Below, piece after piece: positions 44,543-53,499 of a stretch of 64,000 nucleotides of DNA; positions within the stretch are counted from its first letter, which is position 1, and every line of letters starts with the position of its first letter. This stretch comes from Undibacterium sp. (lineage in GTDB: Bacteria; Pseudomonadota; Gammaproteobacteria; Burkholderiales; Burkholderiaceae_D): the NCBI RefSeq assembly GCF_030651495.1, contig NZ_JAUSFI010000084.1, positions 1-64,000 of the forward strand. Direction: 5' to 3'. The notes under the pieces are model-generated. The model was not told the origin of the DNA. It saw nothing but the letters and a program-made list of their open reading frames with translations, and made no database searches. Made by a program: the position numbers and the translations under genes.

Positions 44543-45637
44543 TTATTTTTTTGCTGCATAAATTTTGTCGAATTCGCCGCCATCATCAAAATGCTTTTTC
44601 TGCGCTTGCTTCCAGCCGCCGAATACTTCATCGACGGTAAATAAGCTGATGGGCTTGAAGGACGCCGCATATTTTTTTGCCGCCAGCGCGGAGCGCGGCC
44701 TGAAGAAATGTTTGGCGATAATCTCCTGGCCTTGCTCGGAATACAGAAATTGCAGGTAAGCCGTAGCCTGCTTGCGATTGCCCAGTTTGTTAACGACTTT
44801 ATCAACGACCGCCACCGGCGATTCGGCAAGGATAGATATGTTCGGATAAACCACTTCAAAATGATCGCCAAACTCCTGACGCACCAACTGCACTTCGTTT
44901 TCAAACGTCACCAGCACATCGCCGATGTCACGTTGTGTGAACGTGGTGGTGGCACCGCGCCCGCCGCCATCCAGCACGGGCACATTCTTGAACAGGCGAT
45001 CCACCAGCTGGCGCGCCTGCGCTTCCGTGCCGCCACTCTTGATCACTGATCCCCAGGCCGCCAGATACGTGTAGCGCCCGTTGCCGGAAGTTTTTGGATT
45101 GGGCACGATGACTTTCAAGCCTGGCTTGCCGAGATCTTCCCAGCTTTTGATCTGCTTCGGATTGCCCTTGCGGGTTAAAAACACCATGGTCGAATAAAAC
45201 GGTGCCGCGCCATTCGGAAAAGCTTTGGTCCAGTCCGCAGGCAACAGGCCTTTGTCGGCAAGAATATCGATGTCATTGGCCTGGTTCATGCTGACGACCG
45301 ACGCTTCCATGCCATCAATTACCGAGCGCGCCTGCTTGCTGGAGCCGCCGTGCGATTGATTGATGGTAAGGGTTTCGCCGGTCTTCTTTTTCCAGTCGGC
45401 GACGAAGGCAGGATTGATTTCCTTAAACAGTTCGCGCGTCACATCGTACGACGCATTGAGGATATCGCCGGCAGCGAAGGCGGAAGGAATCGCCATGCAA
45501 AGACTGATCCCCGTCGCCAGCAACATTGCCAGCAGCCCGTTGCGGCGACGGCGCTGCTGATTGAGGTGAACGCGGCGCTGGATCGGACAGATTGGATCGA
45601 TATGATGGATCTGTTGGATTTGTTGGATACACGACAT
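44543..45637 (-). CDS. Sulfate-binding protein 2
   Basis: 364 residues from ATG 45637, chosen because GGAG precedes it; the longer reading to 45673 lacks a ribosome site. An unusual repetitive N-terminus (SCIQQIQQIHHIDPICPIQ) precedes the hydrophobic signal segment LLAMLLATGISLCMAIPSAFAAG. The mature part resembles Sbp1 throughout: [71 protein letters not shown] second sulfate or thiosulfate receptor for CysTWA, on its own transcript. Four 10-bp repeats lie 135-175 bp upstream. Confidence 0.9.
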   Translation of the reverse strand: MSCIQQIQQIHHIDPICPIQRRVHLNQQRRRRNGLLAMLLATGISLCMAIPSAFAAGDILNASYDVTRELFKEINPAFVADWKKKTGETLTINQSHGGSSKQARSVIDGMEASVVSMNQANDIDILADKGLLPADWTKAFPNGAAPFYSTMVFLTRKGNPKQIKSWEDLGKPGLKVIVPNPKTSGNGRYTYLAAWGSVIKSGGTEAQARQLVDRLFKNVPVLDGGGRGATTTFTQRDIGDVLVTFENEVQLVRQEFGDHFEVVYPNISILAESPVAVVDKVVNKLGNRKQATAYLQFLYSEQGQEIIAKHFFRPRSALAAKKYAASFKPISLFTVDEVFGGWKQAQKKHFDDGGEFDKIYAAKK

Positions 45638-45772
45638 GGGTTTGCTCCGAAAAAAGTGTGCCCCATCTTGCACAGTATCGAGGCAAAAGGGAACGATCTT
45701 GTTCTTCTAAGAGTAGAAGAAAAACACATGAAGGCAAGTTTTGTATAACAGCGCAGCGTAGGAGGCCGATAT

Positions 45773-45810
45773 GTTGACATGGGTTGACATGGGTTGACAT
45801 GGGTTGACAC
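45773..45810. repeat. Four 10-bp tandem repeats containing TTGACA
   Basis: GTTGACAT followed by GGGTTGACAT twice and GGGTTGACAC gives four TTGACA units at 10-bp spacing. It lies between divergent sbp2 and the DUF1453 gene. The repeat unit equals one helical turn. Confidence 0.8.
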
Positions 45811-45927
45811 GGCACTGGCGGGGGCAAGGTGAAAATGTCATTCAGTAAAAGCAACTTGTTGCGTTATTCACTTATACTGCAACTCGCCAATCGGCCCGCA
45901 CACCTTACCTGAGGCATCGCCAACACC

Positions 45928-46473
45928 ATGCAAGCTCCGAGCGCATCCACTCTCACCCTGTTCGCCCTTATTCCGCTGGTCGCGTGGCGGGTTTACTCCC
46001 GCTTTCGCCGCTTGGTCGGCCGGCAACGTTTGTCGAAAGTGCGTCCGTGGATCACGCTGGCCATCTTTCCAGCCCTGCTGGTCTTGCTCGGCTTCGCCGC
46101 GCATGCCCATCTGGAGCGGCTCTGGTGGCTGGCGGGAGGGCTGGGCCTTGGCGCATTGTTAGGCATCTTCGGCTTGCGCAAGACGCGCTTCGAGCCTACG
46201 CCTGAAGGATTGTTTTACACGCCCAATGCCCACCTCGGCATCGCCCTCTCTCTGCTGTTTGTCGTGCGCCTGATGTTCCGCCTGATTGAGGTCTATGCCA
46301 TCGCACCAGGTACCGCGCATGGGATGGACGACTTCGCCCGCAGCCCGCTGACGCTGGCCGTGTTTGGCCTGCTGGCGGGTTATTACATGACCTACGCGAT
46401 CGGCCTGCTGCGCTGGCGTTTTCGCGTCTTGCGCGCCAAGCGGGCGCGTGAGGCGCTGACACCCGAAGCCTGA
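45928..46473 (+). CDS. DUF1453 (CcdC-like) membrane protein
   Basis: 181 residues with four or five membrane segments and basic loops (RVYSRFRRLVGRQRLSKVRPW, RWRFRVLRAKRAREAL). The pattern fits DUF1453, which includes CcdC-like proteins of unknown function. It follows the TTGACA repeats on the forward strand. No operon partner. Confidence 0.7.
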   Translation: MQAPSASTLTLFALIPLVAWRVYSRFRRLVGRQRLSKVRPWITLAIFPALLVLLGFAAHAHLERLWWLAGGLGLGALLGIFGLRKTRFEPTPEGLFYTPNAHLGIALSLLFVVRLMFRLIEVYAIAPGTAHGMDDFARSPLTLAVFGLLAGYYMTYAIGLLRWRFRVLRAKRAREALTPEA

Positions 46474-46494
46474 GCCATCGCCCGCCTAAGACGT

Positions 46495-46587
46495 AATTTC
46501 AACCACGTGCAGGCCGGAGACGCATATCCCATGCGGCTTGCAGGCAAGATGCCTTGGGAAGGCGCATGGACTATGCGCGCTGGCAGG
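46495..46587. repeat. REP-like palindrome, copy E
   Basis: AATTTCAACCACGTGCAGGCCGGA leads into CGCATATCCCATGCGG, and AAGGCGCATGGACTATGCGCGC follows after a 20-bp centre. It is nearly identical to copy F at 47.8 kb over 90 bp. Confidence 0.8.
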
Positions 46588-47004
46588 GGTGATGGATTTA
46601 TCGCTTGTGGTGTTTCGGCGCTGAAGTATCCGCCGTTCTTGCTGTGCGATTGCCGGCCGGTGGTAGACCGGCAGCTACTCACTTTTCTTGCTTCGCCAAG
46701 AAAAAGTAAGCAAAAGAAGGCGACGCAAAGTCGCTGTCCCTTCGGGATACCCGCTTATGCAAGTCAAAAAATGGGAAGCGTCCACAACTCGCTGCGCTCA
46801 GACAAGGACGCTTCTTTTTCCATTTTCTGCCATGCACAAGCGGCAGCGCCACATGCTGAAGGCTCACATCAAAAGCAGAGTCAAAAACAAGCCCAGATCA
46901 CGGCAAATTTGGGGTCAGTTCTAACATTCATACATTTCTTTGGCTTAATGTTGGAATGTTAGAACTGACCCCGTTGTACTGGGAAACGTCCATGTGCCTA
47001 AGAT
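46588..47004. other. Intergenic region with a GGGGTCAG palindrome, no gene seen
   Basis: Between REP copy E and the second cassette. It contains K/S-rich readings in all frames without plausible codon use, a CGGCCGGTGGTAGACCGGC palindrome, and the GGGGTCAG hairpin at 46911-46972. Part of it (ACTTTTCTTGCTTCGCCAAG onwards) reads like a dispersed betaproteobacterial repeat. No function can be assigned. Confidence 0.45.
46911..46972. repeat. Perfect 19-bp inverted repeat of the GGGGTCAGTTCTAACATTC type
   Basis: GGGGTCAGTTCTAACATTC (46911-46929) and its exact complement (46954-46972) flank a 24-nt loop. Such GGGGTCAG palindromes are often associated with REP-type transposases; none is encoded here. 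Confidence 0.7.
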
Positions 47005-47082
47005 GCCCAACGTAGAGCTAACCGGCGGCGCTTTAGCGCCGTCCTGCGATCGAAGGGAGCGAGGTTGAGCGCCGAGTTAGAG
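47005..47082 (-). repeat. attC site of the second gene cassette
   Basis: Read on the minus strand, GCTCTAAC (R'') at 47083-47076 is followed by GCTCAACC and its partner GGTTAGC with one extra-helical base. The internal hairpin GGCGC-TAAA-GCGCC follows, and GTTGGGC (47011-47005) fits GTTRRRY. This is a complete attC of 78 bp with the classic unpaired G in the stem. Confidence 0.8.
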
Positions 47083-47091
47083 CGTACTGAA

Positions 47092-47496
47092 TTAGTACCA
47101 CTCACTTTCATCTCCTTGAACCTTTGCACCGAGCTTTGATGCGACTATCTTCATCTTTTTGATCGCACTATCCGTTGGGTTCTTAACGATTACCCTGCCA
47201 CGCGAATAGTAGAAGTAGTGATTTTCTTTAGTTTTTGGGTCAACCCAAGAAGCCATTAGTGGGTTGCTGATCTGGATGACCTCATGTGTTTCTGGATCTT
47301 CGGCGGTGGCGGTTGTATCCATTGCGAACTCACCGTCAGCGAGAACCACTGTCTTCCATTGCTCTTCAGTAATGGGGTGCCTTGCACTTTCTGACCACTC
47401 AGCGGCTTTGGTGATATGCAAGTCGTAGCCCATGGAGACCCCTGATAGAAGAGACAATATTAATGCGCCAATTATTTTCCAAGCGAGTTGCTTCAT
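47092..47496 (-). CDS. Exported hypothetical protein in a gene cassette
   Basis: 134 residues with a signal peptide (KIIGALILSLLSGVSMGY). The mature part is acidic, with WSESARHPITEEQWKTVV and NHYFYYSRGRVIVKNP. No family is recognised. The gene runs from just after the cassette boundary GTTAGAGC (47511-47504) to within 10 bp of its attC, as cassette genes do. Its function cannot be stated. Confidence 0.7.
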   Translation of the reverse strand: MKQLAWKIIGALILSLLSGVSMGYDLHITKAAEWSESARHPITEEQWKTVVLADGEFAMDTTATAEDPETHEVIQISNPLMASWVDPKTKENHYFYYSRGRVIVKNPTDSAIKKMKIVASKLGAKVQGDESEWY

Positions 47497-47503
47497 TGGA
47501 TGC

Positions 47504-47535
47504 GCTCTAACTAGATATGTCCGTCACCGTGACGG
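47504..47535 (-). repeat. Cassette start boundary with a partial upstream attC
   Basis: GTTAGAGC (47511-47504, minus strand) is the exact complement of the cassette's R'' box GCTCTAAC. Next to it, GACGGACAT and the palindrome CCGTCACCGTGACGG (47521-47535) match the right half of the attC at 333-371. The expected outer R'' box is only weakly present (ATCCAAT), so this upstream site may be degenerate. Confidence 0.6.
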
Positions 47536-47829
47536 GCGAATTGGATTTTTGTCGCATAACATTTCGAGAGAAAACGCTAGCAACCCTTTTGCAGCTTCGC
47601 TTTCCATTGACGCACGGGATATTCAATCAGTACTAAAAAATCGTGAAAAGCGTCACTGCTATTTAATTTCATTCTACCAACAACTTTGTCAAAGTTAAAA
47701 AAATATCAAACCTTATTATTGCCTGTCCATTCGTTACGTCTAATTTTTCTACCATAAAGATATGACATCAAGCCCGGTAAGTCGCAATCTTTGCGTAGGT
47801 CAATAGCCGCAGGCGTATTGCTCCGATGA
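47536..47829. other. Intergenic region, possible cassette remnant
   Basis: About 290 bp between the cassette boundary and REP copy F, AT-rich (TCAAAGTTAAAAAAATATC) compared with its surroundings. A short open frame at 47432-47698 has no recognisable family. The different base composition suggests foreign DNA left by the cassette event. Confidence 0.4.
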
Positions 47830-47920
47830 AATTTCAACCACGTGCAAGCCGGAGGCGCATACCCCATGCGGCTTGCAGGCCGGATGCCTTGGAAAGGCGC
47901 ATGGAATATGCGCGCTGGGG
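47830..47920. repeat. REP-like palindrome, copy F
   Basis: AATTTCAACCACGTGCAAGC leads into GCGCATACCCCATGCGG, then GGCGCATGGAATATGCGCGC. Nearly identical to copy E, 1.3 kb away; the two flank the second gene cassette. Confidence 0.8.
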
Positions 47921-47975
47921 CATGCCGTATTTGTGGTCCTGGCCGCTGGCGCGGTCAGGATGTTTTTTGTTGAAA

Positions 47976-49301
47976 TTACAGTGCCCGTGCCGGTAGCAGG
48001 GTGCCGCTGACTTCGCCAAAGCCGATGCGGGCGCTGCCGGCTTTTTGGGCCCAGCCGCGCATGATGATGCGGTCGCCGTCGGCGATGAAAACGCGCTGTT
48101 CGCCGTTGGCCAGGTTGATCGGTTTTTTGCCGCCTTCGGTCAGTTCCAATAGCGAGCCGGCTTCTTCTGGCAAGGGGCCAGATTGGGTGCCGGAGCCGAG
48201 CAAATCGCCGGCGCGCAGGTTGCAGCCGTTGACGGTGTGATGTGTGACTAATTGCGCGACGGTCCAGTACGAGTGGCTAAAATTCGACAGCGACAGGCGT
48301 TGCGGCGGCATGCCTTCGCTGCGCATTTTTTCGGTTTGCAGCAAGACTTCGAGCTCGATATCAAATGCGCCGCTGTCGCGCAAGTCGTTTGATTCCAGAT
48401 ACGGCAGCGGCTGCGGGTCAGCGGTATCGCGGCTCCAGGCCTTGCGGTACGGTGCCAGGGCGTCGAGCGTGACGACCCAGGGCGAGATCGTCGAGGCGAA
48501 ATTTTTTGCCAGGAAAGGGCCTAGCGGCTGGTATTCCCAAGCTTGCATGTCGCGCGCCGACCAGTCGTTCAGCAGGCACAGGCCAAACACATGTTGTTCG
48601 GCGTCGTTGATGGCGATAGCTTCGCCGAGGGCGTTGCCGTTGCCGATAAAGATGCCGATCTCCATCTCGTAATCCATGCGCTTGGCCGGGCCAAATACCG
48701 GTGCGCTAGCGCCAGGCGGCATGGTTTGGCCTAGCGGACGGCGAAACTCTTGGCCGGACACCGCAATCGATGAGGCGCGGCCGTGATAGCCGATCGGCAC
48801 CCATTTGTAATTCGGCAGCAGCGGGTTATCCGGGCGGAACAGCTTGCCGACGGCAGTGGCGTGATGGAGTGAGGTGTAAAAATCGGTATAGTCGCCGATC
48901 TGCGCCGGCAGCGTGTATTCGGCGTCAAGCTGCGCCAACAGGCAGCTCGCCAGCGCCGCCTGTTGCGTGGCACCGTCGCGCAAGGCGCGTGACAGCGTCA
49001 GGCGCAGGCTGGACCAGACGGCAGGTGGCAAGTTCATCAGGCCATTGAGGCTGTCGCTGAGAATGGCACGATCGAAGGCCTGGTTTTCCAGGGCGGAAAA
49101 AATCCCGGCCACGCGGGCCGCCACCAGATCGAGAATCTGTTCGCCGATGGCGACGCCGAGACGGAATGGCTGCTCGCTGCCGCGGCGGCGGAACACGCCA
49201 TACGGCAAGTTTTGCAGCGGAAAATCGGTGTTGCCGGTATTGGCCGAGCTGACCCAGCTGCGCAGTGCGGCGTCATGGGTTTCGTTGAGTTGTGGCTTCA
49301 T
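47976..49301 (-). CDS. fahA: Fumarylacetoacetase
   Basis: 441 residues. It splits 4-fumarylacetoacetate to fumarate and acetoacetate, the last step of tyrosine/homogentisate breakdown. DYTDFYTSLHHA, the catalytic-site PNYKWVPIGYHGRASS, DYEMEIGIFIGNGN and LLNDWSARDMQAWEYQPLGPFLAKNF match FAH. Follows hmgA directly on the same strand with no gap, so the two are one operon. Confidence 0.96.
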   Translation of the reverse strand: MKPQLNETHDAALRSWVSSANTGNTDFPLQNLPYGVFRRRGSEQPFRLGVAIGEQILDLVAARVAGIFSALENQAFDRAILSDSLNGLMNLPPAVWSSLRLTLSRALRDGATQQAALASCLLAQLDAEYTLPAQIGDYTDFYTSLHHATAVGKLFRPDNPLLPNYKWVPIGYHGRASSIAVSGQEFRRPLGQTMPPGASAPVFGPAKRMDYEMEIGIFIGNGNALGEAIAINDAEQHVFGLCLLNDWSARDMQAWEYQPLGPFLAKNFASTISPWVVTLDALAPYRKAWSRDTADPQPLPYLESNDLRDSGAFDIELEVLLQTEKMRSEGMPPQRLSLSNFSHSYWTVAQLVTHHTVNGCNLRAGDLLGSGTQSGPLPEEAGSLLELTEGGKKPINLANGEQRVFIADGDRIIMRGWAQKAGSARIGFGEVSGTLLPARAL

Positions 49302-50627
49302 TTATTGTTGCTCCGGATTGAAATTTTTCTTGATACCTTGCCAGCACTGGTAATACTCGGCCTGCAATTGCGCGGACTCCATCGCGGCGCGGGTAGGCTT
49401 GAGGATATTGCAGCTTTCTATCATAAAGGCCATGGTGTCATCGATTTTTTGCGGTGCGCTGGTGTCGATGTGACTGGCTTTTTCAAAGGTCGGCGCATCC
49501 GGGCCGTGGCCGCTCATGCAATTATGCAGGCTGGCACCGCCGGGGCGGAACCCGTTCGACTTGGCATCGTACTCACCGTGGATCAGGCCCATGAATTCGC
49601 TGGCGATATTGCGGTGGAACCAGGGCGGGCGGAAGGTGTTTTCGGCCGCCAGCCAGCGCGGTGGGAAGATCACGAAATCGATGCTGTCGACGCCGGGCGT
49701 ATTGCTGGGCGACTGCAACACCAGAAAAATCGATGGGTCAGGGTGGTCGTAACTGATCGAGCCTATGGTGTTGAAGTGGCGCAAGTCATATTTATACGGC
49801 GCAAAATTGCCATGCCAGGCCACCACATCCAGCGGTGAATGGGCTATCTTGGCGCGCCACATATTGCCGCTGAATTTGGCGATCAGCTCAAACTCGCCTT
49901 CACGGTCTTCGTAACTGGCGGTCGGGATTAAAAAATCGCGTGGATTGGCCAGGCCATTCGAGCCGATCACGCCCAGATCCGGCAGTTTTAGCATGGCACC
50001 AAAATTTTCGCAGACATAGCCACACGCCGCACCGTCCGGCAACGTCACCTGAAAACGGATGCCGCGCGGGATCACGGCGATCTCTTGCGGTTCTATATTG
50101 AGCAAGCCCAGCTCGGTCTTGATATGCAGGCGCCCTTGTTGCGGGATGATCAAGAGTTCGGCATCGGCGTTATAAAAGAAGCGCTCGCGCATGTCGCGGT
50201 TGGCCGCATACAGGTGGATGGCGCAGCCGTTGAGGGCGTCGGCCGAACCGTTGCCGGCCATGGTCAGCCAGCTGTCGATGAAATCGGTGCTCTCTTCCGG
50301 TAGCGGCAGCGGGTCCCAGCGCAATTGATTCGGCGTCGATGGCACTTGATCAAACTGGTTCGTCATGCCGCGGTTGCCGATCTGGACAAACGGCTGGTGC
50401 ATCGCGGCCGGACGTATGCGGTACAGCCAGGAACGGCGATTCGCGTGGCGCGGTGCGGTAAACGCGGTGCCGGACACTTGCTCGGCGTATAGGCCGTAGG
50501 CGCATTGCTGCGGTGAATTCTGGTTTTTTGGCAAGGCGCCGGGCAAGGCCTCGGTGGCGAATTCATTCGAGAACCCGGTTTGATAGCGCAGCGTGTCGGT
50601 GTTGAGGATATGGCCGATGTGACTCAT
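49302..50627 (-). CDS. hmgA: Homogentisate 1,2-dioxygenase
   Basis: 441 residues. Fe(II) enzyme that cleaves homogentisate to maleylacetoacetate. [19 protein letters not shown] at the N-terminus, IPRGIRFQV, the metal-ligand region [27 protein letters not shown], and [13 protein letters not shown] are diagnostic. Directly upstream of fahA and divergent from the LysR gene at 50.7 kb. Confidence 0.97.
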   Translation of the reverse strand: MSHIGHILNTDTLRYQTGFSNEFATEALPGALPKNQNSPQQCAYGLYAEQVSGTAFTAPRHANRRSWLYRIRPAAMHQPFVQIGNRGMTNQFDQVPSTPNQLRWDPLPLPEESTDFIDSWLTMAGNGSADALNGCAIHLYAANRDMRERFFYNADAELLIIPQQGRLHIKTELGLLNIEPQEIAVIPRGIRFQVTLPDGAACGYVCENFGAMLKLPDLGVIGSNGLANPRDFLIPTASYEDREGEFELIAKFSGNMWRAKIAHSPLDVVAWHGNFAPYKYDLRHFNTIGSISYDHPDPSIFLVLQSPSNTPGVDSIDFVIFPPRWLAAENTFRPPWFHRNIASEFMGLIHGEYDAKSNGFRPGGASLHNCMSGHGPDAPTFEKASHIDTSAPQKIDDTMAFMIESCNILKPTRAAMESAQLQAEYYQCWQGIKKNFNPEQQ

Positions 50628-50664
50628 GGTGCGTCCCTGTCAGATGGTTGCGGTGGCAAACACT

Positions 50665-50718
50665 AATGTAGTGCAATCGGCGCGTTTTTACGTTATAAAT
50701 ACATCAATGTAGTTCATT
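50665..50718. promoter_or_regulatory. Candidate LysR operator between hmgA and its regulator
   Basis: AATGTAGTGCAAT (50665-50677) and AATGTAGTTCATT (50706-50718) are direct repeats 41 bp apart, about four helical turns. The first also contains the dyad CACTA-ATG-TAGTG. They sit in the 104-bp space between divergent genes. Confidence 0.5.
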
Positions 50719-50731
50719 CATGGGATGAATA

Positions 50732-51637
50732 ATGGTAGAGCCGAAAGATATAGACCTGAACCTGCTGGTGGTGTTTCACGAAGTGTTTCAGGCGCGGCAG
50801 ATTTCTTCTGTGGCCAAAAAACTGGGCCTGTCGCAACCGGCCGTCAGCAATGCGCTGGCCCGCCTGCGCAAGAGTTTTGCCGACGAATTATTCGTCCGCA
50901 CCGCGCAGGGCATGCAGCCGACGCCGCTGGCCGAGCAATTGGCCGACCCGATCGCCAATGCGCTGGGCAGCATTACCAGCGCGCTGAATCAGCATGAGCA
51001 ATTTGATGCGGCCACCAGCAAACGCCGCTTTACGCTCGCCATGACCGACGTCGGTGAAGTGTATTTCATGCCGGTGCTGGTCGATCTGTGCCGCCGCCTG
51101 GCGCCGCAGATCGGGCTCGCGACGGTACGCGCCAGCAGTATCGACCTGAAAGCCGAGATGGAAACCGGCAGGGTCGATCTGGCGATCGGCGCTTTCGATG
51201 ATATCTCCGGTGCGCTGTACCAGCGCCGCCTGTTCCAGCAAAACTATGTCTGCATGTTGCGCAGCGGCCACCCGCTGGCGGCCAAGGCCTTGAGCCTGAA
51301 AGATTTTTTGGCGGCGCAGCACCTGATTGTCGCCTCGATGGAAAGCCCGTACGACAAGATTAACCAGCAGCTGGAAAAAGCCGGCATCAAGGCCGGTGCG
51401 CATTTCACGGTGCCGCATTTTGTCGCCGTGCCATACATCGTCAGCAGCACCGACCTGCTGGTAACGGTGCCGCAAAAATTGGCAGAGCGCGCCGCCGCAC
51501 CGTTTAATCTACAGTGCGTCAAGCCGCCGCTACGTCTGCCATCTTTGCAAACAAACATCTTTTGGCACCGGCGTTTTGCCCAGGATGAAGGCAACCAGTG
51601 GTTGCGCAATTTTATTGCCGCGCATTTTGCCGAATAA
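50732..51637 (+). CDS. LysR family regulator, likely of the homogentisate operon
   Basis: 301 residues. The helix-turn-helix reads DLNLLVVFHEVFQARQISSVAKKLGLSQPAVSNALARLRK; the effector domain has AIGAFDDISGALYQRRLFQQNYVCMLRSGHPLA. This NodD/PcaQ-like type usually controls the neighbouring divergent genes, here hmgA-fahA. Its effector is probably homogentisate, which cannot be read from the sequence. Confidence 0.87.
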   Translation: MVEPKDIDLNLLVVFHEVFQARQISSVAKKLGLSQPAVSNALARLRKSFADELFVRTAQGMQPTPLAEQLADPIANALGSITSALNQHEQFDAATSKRRFTLAMTDVGEVYFMPVLVDLCRRLAPQIGLATVRASSIDLKAEMETGRVDLAIGAFDDISGALYQRRLFQQNYVCMLRSGHPLAAKALSLKDFLAAQHLIVASMESPYDKINQQLEKAGIKAGAHFTVPHFVAVPYIVSSTDLLVTVPQKLAERAAAPFNLQCVKPPLRLPSLQTNIFWHRRFAQDEGNQWLRNFIAAHFAE

Positions 51638-51749
51638 AAATGCATTACTATGAAAAAACTTCACGCTAAGTCTGAAACGTTTTCCGCCATCCGGTTTTAT
51701 TTTTGTTCTACACTTTGCCCATCAAATTTCCCTCTCTGGAGCAGCCACC

Positions 51750-52883
51750 ATGCCGGTCATCACTTGTGTAGAAGATTTACGCTTACTTGCCAAAAAACGC
51801 GTCCCTAAGGCGTTTTATGATTACGCCGACAGTGGCTCGTATACCGAGAGTACCTACCGCGCCAATACCAGTGACCTGGCAGCGCTGAAGTTGCGCCAGC
51901 GCGTGGCAATCAATGTCGATCAGCGCTCTACCCGCAGCACCATGGTCGGGCAAGAGGTGACGATGCCGGTGGCGATTGCGCCGACCGGCCTGACGGGCAT
52001 GCAATGGGCAAATGGCGAGATGCTGGGCGCGATCGCTGCCGAGAAATTTGGCGTGCCTTTTACGCTTTCCACCATGAGTATTTGCTCGATTGAAGACGTC
52101 GCCAGCGTCACCACCAAGCCGTTCTGGTTTCAGCTGTATGTGATGCGTGATCGCGGTTTTGTCCGCGAATTGATACAGCGCGCCAAGGCGGCAAAATGCT
52201 CGGCACTGATGCTGACACTGGATTTGCAAATTCTCGGCCAGCGTCATAAAGATTTAAAGAACGGCATGTCGGTGCCACCAAAACTTACGCTGGCGAATAT
52301 GATTGATCTGGCGACCAAACCGTCCTGGGCCTTGCGTGCGCTGATGGGGCGTAAAACTTTTGGCAATCTGGCCGGGCATGTCAAGGGCGGCAGTGGCATC
52401 GTGACGCTGAGCGAGTGGACCGCAAGCCAGTTTGATCCGACCCTGTCCTGGGATGACGTGGCCTGGATCAAGAAGGAATGGGGTGGCAAGCTGATACTCA
52501 AGGGCATACTTGATGTCGAGGATGCCAGGCTGGCAGTGGCGGCCGGTGCCGATGCGATCGTGGTCAGCAATCATGGCGGCCGTCAGCTTGATGGCGCGAT
52601 GTCGTCGATCCAGGCGTTACCGGCGATTGTGGACGCGGTCGGCCATCAGACCGAAGTCTGGTTTGACGGCGGCATTCGTACCGGCCAGGATATTCTCAAA
52701 GCCACCGCCTTGGGTGCCAAGGGCAGTCTGGTCGGGCGCGCTTTCTTGTATGGACTGGGAGCGATGGGGGAGGCGGGCGTCACCAAGATGCTCGATATCT
52801 TGCATAAAGAACTCGACGTCAGCATGGCGTTGACCGGCACTAAAGATATACGTGAAGTCGGGCCACAGAATCTCGTCAAATAA
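51750..52883 (+). CDS. lldD: FMN-dependent alpha-hydroxy-acid dehydrogenase (L-lactate dehydrogenase-like)
   Basis: 377 residues. MPVITCVEDLRLLAKKRVPKAFYDYADSGSYTE, PTGLTGMQWANGE, LILKGILDVEDARLAVAAGADAIVVSNHGGRQLDG and the catalytic His in SNHGGRQLDGAMSS match the glycolate oxidase/LldD family. Oxidises L-lactate or a related hydroxy acid with FMN and passes electrons to quinone. A hydrophobic loop that anchors such enzymes is short here. Ends in a strong bidirectional terminator shared with hsp20. Confidence 0.88.
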   Translation: MPVITCVEDLRLLAKKRVPKAFYDYADSGSYTESTYRANTSDLAALKLRQRVAINVDQRSTRSTMVGQEVTMPVAIAPTGLTGMQWANGEMLGAIAAEKFGVPFTLSTMSICSIEDVASVTTKPFWFQLYVMRDRGFVRELIQRAKAAKCSALMLTLDLQILGQRHKDLKNGMSVPPKLTLANMIDLATKPSWALRALMGRKTFGNLAGHVKGGSGIVTLSEWTASQFDPTLSWDDVAWIKKEWGGKLILKGILDVEDARLAVAAGADAIVVSNHGGRQLDGAMSSIQALPAIVDAVGHQTEVWFDGGIRTGQDILKATALGAKGSLVGRAFLYGLGAMGEAGVTKMLDILHKELDVSMALTGTKDIREVGPQNLVK

Positions 52884-52943
52884 AGTAAAAAACGCGGGCA
52901 ATTTAGTGGTACAGGCGTTGCACAGTTGCCCGCGTTTTTTACT
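52884..52943. terminator. Bidirectional terminator between lldD and hsp20
   Basis: AGTAAAAAACGCGGGCAA (52884-52901) is perfectly complementary to TTGCCCGCGTTTTTTACT (52926-52943) around a 24-nt loop; A and T runs serve both converging transcripts. Confidence 0.88.
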
Positions 52944-52952
52944 GCCTAAAAA

Positions 52953-53417
52953 TTACGCTGCCTGACGTTCCTCGGCGGGCTGTACCAATTGCAGATTATC
53001 CCCGTCAATCGCGATCTTGCGTGGTTTGTAGGCTTCCGGCACTTCGCGTATCAATTCGATATTCAGCAAGCCATTGTCGAGCTTGGCACCGACTACCTTG
53101 ACATGGTCCGCCAGACAGAAACTGTGCTCAAAATCGCGCGCCGCGATACCGCGATGCAGGAAGGTTGTCGGCGCTTCCAGCTTCTGTTTGCGGCCAACAA
53201 TTTTCAATACGTCGCGTTCGGTTTCTATCTCCAGTTCAGCGCGCTCAAAGCCGGCTAAGGCCATCGTGATGCGGTATTTGTCTTCGGCGATCAATTCAAT
53301 ATTGTAAGGCGGGTAGCTAGGCGCTGCTTCGGCACGTTGTGCCTCATTAAACAACTGTGCCATACGGTCAAAGCCGATGGCGGAACGATATAGTGGAGCA
53401 AAGTCAACATTGCGCAT
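52953..53417 (-). CDS. Hsp20 family small heat-shock protein
   Basis: 154 residues. The alpha-crystallin domain runs from about 35 to 130: YNIELIAEDKYRITMALAGFERAELEIETERDVLKIVGRK, then FEHSFCLADHVKVVGAKLDNGLLNIELIREVPE. The N-terminus MRNVDFAPLYRSAIGFDRM resembles IbpA/IbpB. It holds unfolding proteins for DnaK and ClpB. A sigma-32 promoter precedes it (53500-53527). An AAAGGA box lies 9 bp before the ATG. Confidence 0.93.
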   Translation of the reverse strand: MRNVDFAPLYRSAIGFDRMAQLFNEAQRAEAAPSYPPYNIELIAEDKYRITMALAGFERAELEIETERDVLKIVGRKQKLEAPTTFLHRGIAARDFEHSFCLADHVKVVGAKLDNGLLNIELIREVPEAYKPRKIAIDGDNLQLVQPAEERQAA

Positions 53418-53499
53418 GGTGATATCCTTTTAAATTGAAGCGATAAATGAGTCAGATAATGCCTAGTCGCAGACCTCGATTGAGCATCTGCTGTTACCA

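Noticed and set aside
46507-46962. 151-residue frame between DUF1453 and the second cassette
   Set aside because: Starts inside a REP-like palindrome and runs through repeats; low complexity with no family and no ribosome site.
53418-53499. ROSE-type RNA thermometer in the hsp20 leader
   Set aside because: The leader is long enough, but no UUGCU-type pairing to the AAAGGA box is evident; sigma-32 control explains the heat response.
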